Source: Streptomyces camelliae (GTDB taxonomy: Bacteria; Actinomycetota; Actinomycetes; Streptomycetales; Streptomycetaceae). From it: DNA of 64,000 bases. The position numbers and the translations under genes are program-made. The DNA is taken from the NCBI RefSeq assembly GCF_027625935.1, contig NZ_CP115300.1:2852001-2916000 (forward strand). Direction: 5' to 3'. Each line of letters opens with the position of its first letter. The stretch's first letter is position 1. Below the pieces are notes generated by a model, which was not told where the DNA came from, ran no database searches, and worked only from the letters and a program-made list of their open reading frames with translations. This document shows, in pieces, positions 48,920 to 59,240 of this stretch.

Positions 48920-50509
48920 TCAGGCGAGGTTCACCGAGCGGGCGGACGTGGCCCCGATCTCCGCGGCGACCTCGGCCAGCACACCGGCGGCCACCGTGTC
49001 GTCGACCGTCAGGACGGCCAGCGCCTCGCCGCCCGCCGCCGCACGCGCGACCTGCATGCCGGCGATGTTGATGCCCGCCTCGCCGAGGATGCGGCCGACG
49101 GTGCCGACGACACCGGGACGGTCCTCGTAGCGCAGGACGACCATGTGGTCGGCGAGCGCGAGGTCGACGTCGTACTCGCCGACGGCGACGATCTTCTGCA
49201 GGTGCTTCGGACCGGCCAGCGTGCCGGAGACCGAGACCTCCTCGCCGCTCGCCAGCGTGCCGCGCACGGTGACGACGTTGCGGTGGTCGCTCGACTCGGA
49301 GCTGGTGGTCAGCCGGACCTCGACACCGCGCTCCTGCGCGAACAGCGGGGCGTTGACGTACGACACCGTCTCGGCGACGACGTCCTCGAAGACGCCCTTG
49401 AGCGCGGACAGCTCCAGCACCTTCACGTCGTGCTGGGTGATCTCGCCGTAGACCTCGACGTCGAGGCGGTGGGCCACCTCGCCGGCGAGCGCGGTGAAGA
49501 TGCGGCCGAGGCGCTCGGCGAGCGGCAGACCAGGCTTGACGTCCTCGGCGATGACACCGCCCTGGACGTTCACCGCGTCCGGGACCAGCTCACCGGCGAG
49601 GGCGAGGCGCACGGACCTGGCGACCGCGATACCCGCCTTCTCCTGGGCCTCGTCGGTGGAGGCGCCGAGGTGCGGGGTGCACACGACCTGGTCCAGCTCG
49701 AACAGCGGGGAGTCGGTGCAGGGCTCCTTGGCGTACACGTCGAGGCCGGCACCGGCGACCCGGCCCTCCTTCAGCGCCGCGTACAGCGCCGCCTCGTCGA
49801 CGATGCCGCCGCGCGCGGCGTTGACGATGCGCACGTTCGGCTTGACCTTGCGCAGCGCCTCGTCGCCGATGAGGCCGAGGGTCTCGGGGGTCTTCGGCAG
49901 GTGGACGGTGATGAAGTCGGAGACTTCGAGGAGCTCGTCCAGGGAGAGGACCTTCACGCCCATCTGCGCGGCCCGCGCGGGCTGGACGTAGGGGTCGTAG
50001 GCGACGACCTTCATGCCGAAGGCGGACATGCGCTGCGCGACCAGGGCGCCGATGCGGCCGAGGCCGACGACACCGAGGGTCTTCTCCGCGAGCTCGACAC
50101 CCGTGTACTTGCTGCGCTTCCACTCGCCGTTCTTCAGCGCGGCGTTGGCCTGCGGGATGTTGCGGGCGGTGGCGAGGATCAGACCGCAGGCCAGCTCGGC
50201 GGCGGTCACGATGTTGGAGGTCGGGGCGTTGACGACCATCACGCCGGCCTTGGTGGCGGCGGAGACGTCGACGTTGTCCAGGCCGACACCGGCGCGGGCG
50301 ACGACCTTGAGCTTCTTCGCAGCAGCGATGGCCTCGGCGTCGACCTTGGTCGCGGAACGGATCAGGATCGCGTCGACGTCGGCGATGGCGGGGAGCAGTT
50401 CGGCTCGGTCGGCTCCGTTGGTGTGCCGGATCTCGAAGTCCGGACCGAGTGCGTCCACGGTCGCGGGCGACAGCTCTTCAGCGATGAGTACGACAGGTTT
50501 CGAGCTCAC
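48920..50509 (-). CDS. serA: D-3-phosphoglycerate dehydrogenase
   Basis: A 529-residue long-form PGDH starting serine synthesis. The NAD motif GVVGLGRIGALVAQRM is at about residues 146-160, the catalytic Arg/Glu/His are in ARGGIVDEAALYAAL, DVYAKEPCTDSPLF and CTPHLGASTDEAQEKAG, followed by an ASB domain and a C-terminal ACT domain (MVVLRYEDRPGVVGTVGRILGEAGINIAGMQVAR). It starts at GTG 50509 with GAGGA six bases upstream. It lies downstream of ilvC, separated by 337 bp with a poly-C tract. Confidence 0.95.
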   Translation of the reverse strand: MSSKPVVLIAEELSPATVDALGPDFEIRHTNGADRAELLPAIADVDAILIRSATKVDAEAIAAAKKLKVVARAGVGLDNVDVSAATKAGVMVVNAPTSNIVTAAELACGLILATARNIPQANAALKNGEWKRSKYTGVELAEKTLGVVGLGRIGALVAQRMSAFGMKVVAYDPYVQPARAAQMGVKVLSLDELLEVSDFITVHLPKTPETLGLIGDEALRKVKPNVRIVNAARGGIVDEAALYAALKEGRVAGAGLDVYAKEPCTDSPLFELDQVVCTPHLGASTDEAQEKAGIAVARSVRLALAGELVPDAVNVQGGVIAEDVKPGLPLAERLGRIFTALAGEVAHRLDVEVYGEITQHDVKVLELSALKGVFEDVVAETVSYVNAPLFAQERGVEVRLTTSSESSDHRNVVTVRGTLASGEEVSVSGTLAGPKHLQKIVAVGEYDVDLALADHMVVLRYEDRPGVVGTVGRILGEAGINIAGMQVARAAAGGEALAVLTVDDTVAAGVLAEVAAEIGATSARSVNLA

Positions 50510-50747
50510 GTGAGGTCCTCACTAGTCCAAAGCATGCGGACGGCCGTCCCGACGGCCGCAGGCGGAGGAGGGGGCTAGCCGCGGAAGACGCACGACGCTG
50601 TGGGCCTGACGCGTATGTAGTACGGCAGTGTAGTGGCGTGACGGGGGCCGTCTTGCGCCTCTGCGGAAGGATCACCCGGACGAGAAACTCCATTTTGTAG
50701 CCCTCCGGCGTTTGAGGAGCGGGGTCCGGGGCGGAGCCCCGCGCCGG

Positions 50748-50835
<88 letters not shown>

Positions 50836-50846
50836 GAGCGCTCCGC

Positions 50847-51959
<1,113 letters not shown>

Positions 51960-51976
51960 TCAGCCGTACTTCAGCT

Positions 51977-52501
51977 TTACGCGGATCGGTCCAGAGCGCG
52001 CAGCGAACGGTCCGTGATCGAACGGGCGCCACGGCCGATCGCGATCGTGCCGGACTGGACCAGCTCCTTGATGCCGAACGGCTCCAGCATCTTGAGCATG
52101 GCGGACAGCTTCTCGCTGGATCCGGTGGCCTCGATGGTCACGGCCTCCGGGGAGACGTCGACCGTCTTGGCGCGGAACAGCTGGACGATCTCCACGATCT
52201 GGGAGCGGGTCTCGTTGTCGGCGCGCACCTTCACCAGAACGAGTTCGCGCTGAACGGCCTGACCGGGTTCCAGTTCGACGATCTTCAGCACGTTGACGAG
52301 CTTGTTGAGCTGCTTGGTGACCTGCTCCAGCGGCAGGTCCTCGACGCCCACCACGATGGTGATGCGGGAGATGTCGGGGTGCTCGGTGACACCGACCGCG
52401 AGCGAGTCGATGTTGAAGCCGCGGCGGGAGAACAGGGCGGCGATCCGGGCCAGGATGCCCGGGGTGTTCTCCACCAGGACGGAGAGCGTGTGCTTGGACA
52501 T
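51977..52501 (-). CDS. ilvN: Acetolactate synthase small (regulatory) subunit
   Basis: A 174-residue protein with an N-terminal ACT domain (HTLSVLVENTPGILARIAALFSRRGFNIDSLAVG) carrying the valine-feedback site, and a C-terminal ALS_ss domain (LVKVRADNETRSQIVEIVQLFRAKTVDVS). It activates and sensitises the IlvB catalytic subunit. It lies 22 bases downstream of ilvB. Confidence 0.96.
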   Translation of the reverse strand: MSKHTLSVLVENTPGILARIAALFSRRGFNIDSLAVGVTEHPDISRITIVVGVEDLPLEQVTKQLNKLVNVLKIVELEPGQAVQRELVLVKVRADNETRSQIVEIVQLFRAKTVDVSPEAVTIEATGSSEKLSAMLKMLEPFGIKELVQSGTIAIGRGARSITDRSLRALDRSA

Positions 52502-52523
52502 GGTCTTTTTACGTCTCTCTCGC

Positions 52524-54371
52524 TCAGTCGTCTTCGTTGTCGCCGAAGTCGGGGCGGACGTCCCGGGCGGCCATGATCTCGTCGTTGGAGGTGCCGGCGG
52601 CGACCATCGGCCAGACCATCGCGTCCTCGTGGACGATGAAGTCGATGACGACCGGGCGGTCGTTGATGGAGTTCGCCTCCTCGATGACCTTGTCCAGGTC
52701 CTCGGGGCGCTCGCAGCGCAGGCCCACGCAGCCCATCGCCTCGGACAGCTTCACGAAGTCCGGCACGCGGGTGCCCCGGGCCTCCGGGTTGATGTCGTCC
52801 GGGCCGCTGTGCAGGACGGTGTTGGAGTAGCGCTGGTTGTAGAACAGGGTCTGCCACTGGCGGACCATGCCGAGGGCGCCGTTGTTGATGATGGCGACCT
52901 TGATCGGGATGTTGTTCAGGGCGCAGGTGGTCAGTTCCTGGTTGGTCATCTGGAAGCAGCCGTCGCCGTCGATCGCCCAGACCGTGCGGTCCGGCTGTCC
53001 GGCCTTGGCGCCCATCGCGGCCGGGACCGCGTAGCCCATCGTTCCGGCGCCGCCGGAGTTCAGCCAGGTGGCGGGCTTCTCGTACTGGATGAAGTGCGCG
53101 GACCACATCTGGTGCTGGCCGACGCCCGCGGCGAAGATCGTGTCCTCGGGGGCCAACTGCCCGATGCGCTCGATGACCGCCTGCGGGGAGAGCGAGCCGT
53201 CCTCGGGCTGGTCGTAGCCGAGCGGGTAGGTTTCGCGCCAGCGGTTGAGGTCGCTCCACCAGGCGGTGTAGTCGCCCTTGTGGCCCTCGCTGTGCTCCTT
53301 CTGCACGGCCTGGACCAGGTCGGCGATGACCTCGCGGGCGTCCCCGACGATCGGCACGTCGGCGGCGCGGTTCTTGCCGATCTCGGCGGGGTCGATGTCG
53401 GCGTGGACGATCTTGGCGTACGGGGCGAAGCTGTCCAGCTTGCCGGTGACACGGTCGTCGAAGCGGGCGCCGAGGGCGACGATCAGGTCGGCCTTCTGCA
53501 GCGCGGTGACGGCGGTGACCGCACCGTGCATGCCCGGCATTCCCACGTGCAGCGGGTGGCTGTCGGGGAACGCGCCGAGCGCCATCAGGGTGGTGGTGAC
53601 GGGCGCTCCGGTGAGCTCGGCGAGGACCTTCAGCTCGGCGGTGGCCTGCGCCTTGATGACGCCGCCGCCGACGTAGAGGACGGGCCGCCTGGCGGAGGTG
53701 ATCAGCTTGGCCGCCTCGCGGATCTGCTTGGCGTGCGGCTTGGTCACCGGGCGGTAGCCGGGCAGGTCCATGGTGGGCGGCCAGGAGAAGGTGGTCTTCG
53801 CCTGCAGGGCGTCCTTGGCGATGTCGACCAGGACCGGGCCCGGGCGGCCGGTGGAGGCGATGTGGAACGCCTGCGCGATGACCCGCGGGATGTCCTCGGC
53901 CTTGGTGACGAGGAAGTTGTGCTTGGTGATCGGCATGGTGATGCCGACGATGTCCGCCTCCTGGAAGGCGTCCGTGCCGATCGACTTCGAGGCGACCTGG
54001 CCGGTGATCGCGACCAGCGGCACGGAGTCCATGTGGGCGTCGGCGATCGGCGTGACCAGGTTGGTGGCGCCCGGGCCGGAGGTGGCCATGCAGACGCCGA
54101 CCTTGCCGGTGGCCTGCGCGTAGCCGGTGGCCGCGTGGCCGGCGCCCTGCTCGTGGCGGACCAGGACGTGACGCACCCGCGTCGAGTCCATCAGCGGGTC
54201 GTACGCCGGCAGGATCGCGCCGCCGGGAATGCCGAATACCGTGTCCGCGCCGACCTCCTCAAGGGAGCGGATGAGGGACTGCGCACCCGTGACGTGCTCG
54301 ACGGGGGCGGACTGCTGTCCTCCGGATCGGGGCCGCGGCTGCGGATGGGCCCCGGTGGCCTGCTCGGTCAT
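52524..54371 (-). CDS. ilvB: Acetolactate synthase large subunit
   Basis: A 615-residue ThDP-dependent enzyme joining pyruvate with pyruvate or 2-ketobutyrate. Motifs are [20 protein letters not shown], the catalytic Glu in [32 protein letters not shown], and the ThDP-binding [29 protein letters not shown]. The ATG at 54371 is preferred because AGAAGAGA lies about six bases upstream; an ATG two codons earlier (54377) is adjacent to that site. A leader peptide and terminator precede it. Confidence 0.95.
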   Translation of the reverse strand: MTEQATGAHPQPRPRSGGQQSAPVEHVTGAQSLIRSLEEVGADTVFGIPGGAILPAYDPLMDSTRVRHVLVRHEQGAGHAATGYAQATGKVGVCMATSGPGATNLVTPIADAHMDSVPLVAITGQVASKSIGTDAFQEADIVGITMPITKHNFLVTKAEDIPRVIAQAFHIASTGRPGPVLVDIAKDALQAKTTFSWPPTMDLPGYRPVTKPHAKQIREAAKLITSARRPVLYVGGGVIKAQATAELKVLAELTGAPVTTTLMALGAFPDSHPLHVGMPGMHGAVTAVTALQKADLIVALGARFDDRVTGKLDSFAPYAKIVHADIDPAEIGKNRAADVPIVGDAREVIADLVQAVQKEHSEGHKGDYTAWWSDLNRWRETYPLGYDQPEDGSLSPQAVIERIGQLAPEDTIFAAGVGQHQMWSAHFIQYEKPATWLNSGGAGTMGYAVPAAMGAKAGQPDRTVWAIDGDGCFQMTNQELTTCALNNIPIKVAIINNGALGMVRQWQTLFYNQRYSNTVLHSGPDDINPEARGTRVPDFVKLSEAMGCVGLRCERPEDLDKVIEEANSINDRPVVIDFIVHEDAMVWPMVAAGTSNDEIMAARDVRPDFGDNEDD

Positions 54372-54451
54372 CGGCATTCTCTTCTCGATGCTGAGGGTTT
54401 TTGCGAGGTTTGTGCGGAGTTCAAGCGCTGCACGATCGGTGCTCGTGCAAC

Positions 54452-54485
54452 AAAAAACCCCTCGTGCCGAAAGGCAAGCGAGGGG
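54452..54485 (-). terminator. ilvB attenuator terminator
   Basis: On the minus strand CCCCTCG and CGAGGGG (54479-54485 with 54458-54464) form a stem extended inside by TGCC-TTTC-GGCA, followed by TTTTTT. It lies 55 bases after the leader peptide stop and about 80 bases before the ilvB start, the expected place for ribosome-mediated attenuation. Confidence 0.85.
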
Positions 54486-54539
54486 AGCGCGCCGGTGCGG
54501 TCGCTGGGGATTCCGGATCGTCCTCCGGTGGGTCCCAGC

Positions 54540-54581
54540 TCAGCCGACGCGCTTGCCAAGTACGAGAATTCGGGTGCGCAT
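54540..54581 (-). CDS. ilvB leader peptide MRTRILVLGKRVG
   Basis: A 13-codon frame on the ilvBNC leader RNA. Codons 5-8 are Ile-Leu-Val-Leu and codon 12 is Val, so ribosomes would stall when branched-chain aminoacyl-tRNAs are scarce, disfavouring the terminator downstream. Leader peptides with an ILVL-type core have been predicted upstream of ilvB in actinobacteria, and this one fits the type. Confidence 0.82.
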   Translation of the reverse strand: MRTRILVLGKRVG

Positions 54582-54718
54582 GGCACTGACCCTCCCCCCG
54601 GCGCACACCACGTGTCAAGTGGGTGGGACGGGAGTCTCAGCATGTGAGCGATGGGCACGGGCGCCTCCGGAGACAGGGACCCTGCTGCCCTGCGGCGGGC
54701 AGCGGGGACACTCCCTGT

Positions 54719-57700
54719 CTACACCCCCGCGCCCCTCTCCTCCATGGCTCGCTCGCCGCCGGGCCGCACCGGCCGGTGCGGCTCGCGCACACTGCCCGCG
54801 AACGCCGGTTCCGCCGGTGGGTGCGGCACGGGGTAGTGGCCGGATCCGAGCGCCCGGCGCAGCCGGTACTCGTCCACCGGACCGGTGAACGCCATGCCCT
54901 GCCCGTGGGTGCAGCCCATCGCGCGCAGCGCGACCACCTGCTCCGGCAGGTCCACGCCCTCGGCCACGGACTGCAGTCCGAGGTCCCCGGCGATCCGCAG
55001 CAGACCGCTGGTGATCTTGTGCAGCCGTGCGGACTCCACGACGCCCTCGACCAGGCTGCGGTCGAGCTTGAGGATGTCCACCGGGAGCCTGCGCAGGGCC
55101 GTGATGGCCGCGTAGCCGCTGCCGAAGCCGTCCAGCGCGATCCGCACCCCGAGCCGTCTGAGCGTGGTCAGTCTGCGCTCCAGCTCGTCCAGGGAGACCC
55201 GCGGATCGGTGTCGGACAGCTCCAGCACCAGGGCGCCGGGCGGCAGCCCATGCCGGGTCAGCAGTGCCTCCACCGAGCCGAGCGGCATGGAGCGGTTCAG
55301 CAGCCGCCGGGCGCTGATCCGGACGGCCACCGGCATGACGAGCCCGGTCGCGGCCCGCTCGGCGGCCTGCTCGACGGCCTCCTCCAGGATCCAGCGGTCC
55401 AGCTCGGCGGCCTTGTCGCCGTCCTCGGTCACCCGCAGGAACTCCGCCGGGGTGAACAGCACCCCCTGCGAGGAGCGCCAGCGCGCCTGCGCGGAGACCG
55501 CGGTGATCCGGCCGTTCTCCAGGCACACCACCGGCTGGTGCAGCAGCGCGAACTCGCCGTCGTGCAGCGCGGCACGCAGCCGCGTGGCCAGCTCCGCCTT
55601 GCGTACGACGTCCTGCTGCATCTGTGGCTTGTACAGCTCGACGCGGCCCTTTCCGGCCGCCTTCGCGCGGTACATCGCCAGGTCGGCGTTGCGCAGCAGC
55701 TCGCCCGCGCCGAGGCCCGGTTCGGCGAAGGCGACGCCGATGGACGCGTTGACCCGGACGTCGTTGCCGTCGATGGCGTAGGGCTGGGAGAGGGTCACCC
55801 TGAGGCGGTCGGCGAGCTCCAGGATGTTCCGCTCCCGGGCGGCACGGTCACGGGTGCCGTCCCCGACGATCAGGGCCGCGAACTCGTCGCCGCCGAGCCG
55901 GGAGGCGGTGTCCCCCTGCCGTACGGCGTCCTGGAGTCTGCGGGCGGCCTGGACGAGCAGCTCGTCCCCGGCCTGGTGCCCGATCGTGTCGTTGACGGCC
56001 TTGAAGCCGTCCAGGTCGATGAAGAGCACCGCCGTGTTGCGCAGGGCGGTGCCCCGGTCGGTGGCCCGGCGGCCGGACAGGGCCTGCTGGACACGCCGGG
56101 TGAACAGCGCGCGGTTGGGCAGGTCGGTCAGCGGGTCGTGCTCGGCGTTGTGCTGCAGCTGTGCCTGCAGGCGGACGCGCTCGGTCACGTCCCGGCTGTT
56201 GAAGATCAGCCCGCCGTGGTGGCGGTTGACCGTCGACTCGACGTTGAGCCAGCCGCCGTCGCCGGAGCGGAAGCGGCACTCGATGCGGGTGGTGGGCTCC
56301 TGCAGCGGGCTGGCGACCAGGAAGCGCCGTACCTCGTGCACCACGCAGCCCAGATCCTCGGGGTGGATGAGGGCGGCCAGCTCGGTGCCCACCAGCTCCT
56401 CGGCGGGCCGGCCGTAGACCCCGGCGGCGGCCGGGGAGACGTACCGGAGGGTGCCGTTGGGCGCGGCGATCATGATGACGTCGCTGGACCCCTGGACCAG
56501 GGAGCGGAAGTGGTTCTCCTGCTGCGCCAGTTCCTGGGTGAGGGTGATGTTGTCCAGCAGCATGATGCCCTGCCGGATCACGAGCGCGAGCACGACCATG
56601 CCCGCCGTGATCAGCACGACGTGGTCGGGCCGGCGGCCGTCGAGGACGTTGTACAGGATTCCCAGGGTGCACACGGCGGCGGCGAGGTAAGGGGTGAGCG
56701 CGGCGAGGGAACCGGTGAGCGGACGGTCGGCCGGATAGCGGCTGTGGTCGCCGCCCGGGGCGGGCGCGGGCACGGGGTGGTGGCCCGTACCGCGCTGACC
56801 GGGCTGTCCGGGCACGTGCTCGTGGACCACGCGCGTGTGCCTGTCCGGTACGTGCGCCTCCTGCGCCCCTCTGTGGCGGGGGGCGACCCAGGGGGCGTAG
56901 GCGAGCAGCAGCGAACCGGCGAACCAGCCGGCGTCCAGCAGCTGTCCGGAGCGGTAGCTGTTGTGCAGCAGCGGGGAGGTGAACAGCGCGTCGCACATCA
57001 CGGTCAGTCCGAGCGCGCCGATCGCGGTGTTCACCGCCGTACGGCTGCCCGGGGCGCGCCGGAAGTGCAGCGCGAGCACCATGCTGACCAGCGCGATGTC
57101 GAGCAGCGGGTACGCCAGCGACAGCGCGGTGTGCGCCACGCTCGGTCCGTCGAAGCGGGCCGCCTGGGCGAGCGCGAGGCTCCACGACAGGGTCAGCAGC
57201 GAGCCGCCGATCAGCCAGGCGTCCAGCCCCAGGCAGATCCAGCCGGCCTTGGTCGCCGGCCGTTTCGCCAGCACCAGCAGGCCCACGATGGCGGGCGGCG
57301 CGAAGCACAGGAAGAACAGGTCGGCGCAGCTGGGCGTGGGCACGGGACGGTCGAGGACGACCTCGTACCACCCCCACACCCCGTTGCCCAGGCACGCCAT
57401 CATCGACGACAGGGCGAACAGCAGCCAGGCGGAGCGGAAGCGGACGCGTGGACTGCGGGCGTACAGGAAGCAGGAGACGGCGGCGGCGCCCGCCGCCGCG
57501 CTCAGCCCGAAGTCGCCCATGATCAACGCCACTTCGTGCGCACCCCAGTCGAACGCGGCCCCGACGGCGTAGGCCGCGCAGACCAGGGCGAGGACGAGTT
57601 GCTCCGTCACGCGCGCGCCCTCACCGGCGGCCGGCCGGCGGGGCGGCGGTGCCTGCTGCGGATGCGGTGCGCGCACCGCTTCTTCGAGCGCGGTCGTCAC

Positions 57701-57904
57701 AGAGAGCGGCGCCGTCACCGGGGCCTCCCGGTCCGCGCCGCTCCCGCGTCCCGCATCTCCCGGTGCGCTGGATGCGCGTGCCGCCTGCGGCCGTTGTGCT
57801 TGCGCTGGTGGTGGCTGTGGTGGCCGGTGTGATGACCGCGTCTGCGCGCGGCCGTGCGCCAGGGTCGCCGTCGGCGGCTCCGCCGCGTCGGATCGTTCGT
57901 CCAT
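54719..57904 (-). CDS. Membrane-bound GGDEF/EAL protein with PAS domain
   Basis: About 1061 residues from ATG 57904; an in-frame ATG at 58021 is a real alternative. After a Pro/Ala-rich N-terminus come about ten membrane helices (residues about 100-450), a PAS domain (NHFRSLVQGSSDVIMIAAPNGTLRYVS), and a GGDEF domain with an intact RLGGDEFAALI. The EAL domain is altered: the EAL triplet reads SAQ (AVSAQARWR), the second Asp of DDFG is Gly (DGFGSGYAAI) and EGVE is EGVD. It therefore probably makes c-di-GMP but cannot degrade it. In S. coelicolor the gene next to ilvB is, as I recall, a c-di-GMP protein of this kind. Confidence 0.88.
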   Translation of the reverse strand: MDERSDAAEPPTATLAHGRAQTRSSHRPPQPPPAQAQRPQAARASSAPGDAGRGSGADREAPVTAPLSVTTALEEAVRAPHPQQAPPPRRPAAGEGARVTEQLVLALVCAAYAVGAAFDWGAHEVALIMGDFGLSAAAGAAAVSCFLYARSPRVRFRSAWLLFALSSMMACLGNGVWGWYEVVLDRPVPTPSCADLFFLCFAPPAIVGLLVLAKRPATKAGWICLGLDAWLIGGSLLTLSWSLALAQAARFDGPSVAHTALSLAYPLLDIALVSMVLALHFRRAPGSRTAVNTAIGALGLTVMCDALFTSPLLHNSYRSGQLLDAGWFAGSLLLAYAPWVAPRHRGAQEAHVPDRHTRVVHEHVPGQPGQRGTGHHPVPAPAPGGDHSRYPADRPLTGSLAALTPYLAAAVCTLGILYNVLDGRRPDHVVLITAGMVVLALVIRQGIMLLDNITLTQELAQQENHFRSLVQGSSDVIMIAAPNGTLRYVSPAAAGVYGRPAEELVGTELAALIHPEDLGCVVHEVRRFLVASPLQEPTTRIECRFRSGDGGWLNVESTVNRHHGGLIFNSRDVTERVRLQAQLQHNAEHDPLTDLPNRALFTRRVQQALSGRRATDRGTALRNTAVLFIDLDGFKAVNDTIGHQAGDELLVQAARRLQDAVRQGDTASRLGGDEFAALIVGDGTRDRAARERNILELADRLRVTLSQPYAIDGNDVRVNASIGVAFAEPGLGAGELLRNADLAMYRAKAAGKGRVELYKPQMQQDVVRKAELATRLRAALHDGEFALLHQPVVCLENGRITAVSAQARWRSSQGVLFTPAEFLRVTEDGDKAAELDRWILEEAVEQAAERAATGLVMPVAVRISARRLLNRSMPLGSVEALLTRHGLPPGALVLELSDTDPRVSLDELERRLTTLRRLGVRIALDGFGSGYAAITALRRLPVDILKLDRSLVEGVVESARLHKITSGLLRIAGDLGLQSVAEGVDLPEQVVALRAMGCTHGQGMAFTGPVDEYRLRRALGSGHYPVPHPPAEPAFAGSVREPHRPVRPGGERAMEERGAGV

Positions 57905-58103
57905 AGGCCGTGCATCGCCCGTCGCCCCCCTCACAAATCTGAAATGTCCATCCCCGGCGCCGAAAAGGTGAGTGGCGCGCCCCTGTCGGGACGATACACC
58001 AGGATCGTCACTCAGGGACATAGCTTCTCTACGCTCCGTGACGACCAGCGGGGATGCGGGCACGGGCCGCGTCCGGAAGGTTGCGGAGGGTGCCGGGCGA
58101 GGC

Positions 58104-59081
58104 TCAGCGCCCGCCTTCGCCCGCCGTGCCGGCGTCCGTCGTCAGGATCACGTTGCGCAGCGGCTCCTGGTTCACGAAGCGGGTCAGCTGATCCACGAGC
58201 AGCCGTTTGGCGCGGGGCAGGAAGGCCGAGGAAGGGCCGCCCACATGGGGGCTGATCAGCACACCTGGCGCCTGCCAGAGGGGGTGGCCGGGCGGCAGCG
58301 GCTCGGGGTCGGTGACGTCCAGGGCGGCGGTGATCCGGCCGCTCTTCAGCTCGGCGAGCAGCGCCTCGGTGTCCACGACGGGCCCCCGCGCGACGTTGAC
58401 GAGCAGCGCCCCGTCCTTCATCCGCGCGAGGAACTCCGCGTCGACGAGACGGTGTGTGGCCCGAGTGAGCGGAGTGGACAGGATGACGACATCGGCGTCC
58501 GGAAGCAGAGAAAGCACATCGGTGATCGGATGCACAAGACCGCGCGCCGTAGTGCGCCCCGAGCGCGCGATGCGCGCCACCCGCGCTACCTCGAAAGGCG
58601 TGAGCCGGTCCTCGATGGCCTCGCCGATGGGGCCGTACCCGACGATGAGGACGTTCTTGTCGGCGAGCGCGGGCCGGAATCCGCCCTCCCAGCGCCCCTG
58701 TTGCTGGGCGCGGACGAAGTCGGGGATGCCCCGCAGGGCGGCGAGGGTGAGGGTGAGGGCGAGTTCGGCGGTGCTCGTCTCGTGCACCCCGCGCGCGTTG
58801 CACAGCGCGACGCCCGGCGCGATGGAACCGAGCTGCGCGGTGATGTCGTCGACGCCCGCGGTGAGTGTCTGGATGAGCCGCACGTGCGTCAGGTGCCTGA
58901 GCGGCCGGATCCGCACGGGCACCGGCTTCATGTACGGCACGACGTACACGGCACAGTCCGCGGGATCGCCGGGATACTCCTGCTCACCGTCCGCGCCGCC
59001 GTCCCAGAACAGGTACCGGGGCCCCTCGGGAAGCCCCTCGATCTCCTCCGGCGGGATGGGAAGCCACACGTCTGCAGTCAT
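58104..59081 (-). CDS. D-2-hydroxyacid dehydrogenase family protein
   Basis: A 325-residue NAD-dependent dehydrogenase. The Rossmann motif is NVLIVGYGPIGEAIEDRL (about 142-159). The catalytic Arg is in NVARGPVVDTEALL, Glu in DVTDPEPLPPGHPLW, and His in ISPHVGGPSSAFLPRA. Substrate is not set by these motifs; phosphonate, glyoxylate or lactate-type acids are all possible. It is divergent from an aldo/keto reductase gene across a 159-bp region with a long inverted repeat. Confidence 0.9.
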   Translation of the reverse strand: MTADVWLPIPPEEIEGLPEGPRYLFWDGGADGEQEYPGDPADCAVYVVPYMKPVPVRIRPLRHLTHVRLIQTLTAGVDDITAQLGSIAPGVALCNARGVHETSTAELALTLTLAALRGIPDFVRAQQQGRWEGGFRPALADKNVLIVGYGPIGEAIEDRLTPFEVARVARIARSGRTTARGLVHPITDVLSLLPDADVVILSTPLTRATHRLVDAEFLARMKDGALLVNVARGPVVDTEALLAELKSGRITAALDVTDPEPLPPGHPLWQAPGVLISPHVGGPSSAFLPRAKRLLVDQLTRFVNQEPLRNVILTTDAGTAGEGGR

Positions 59082-59091
59082 GCCAGGGAGG

Positions 59092-59179
59092 CTAGGGCCT
59101 GCCCGGCGGGTCCGGCCAAGGGGGCCGACGGCAACTCATCAGCGCGCGTCTTCGGCAGGGCCCGCCGGGGAGGCCCTAG
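59092..59179. repeat. 19-bp inverted repeat with 50-bp spacer
   Basis: CTAGGGCCTGCCCGGCGGG (59092-59110) recurs inverted at 59161-59179 with one mismatch, filling most of the divergent region between the hydroxyacid dehydrogenase and aldo/keto reductase genes. It may be a two-site operator or an ancient mobile remnant. Confidence 0.65.
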
Positions 59180-59240
59180 GTCAGGGGCGCGCGGGCGCAG
59201 AGGTTAGGTTGGGGACCAGGAGAGGGAGGGTCACGAGCAG

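Noticed and set aside
54623..57832. Long plus-strand frame across the GGDEF/EAL gene
   Set aside because: The minus strand carries intact GGDEF, PAS and membrane helices; the plus frame is a compositional shadow.
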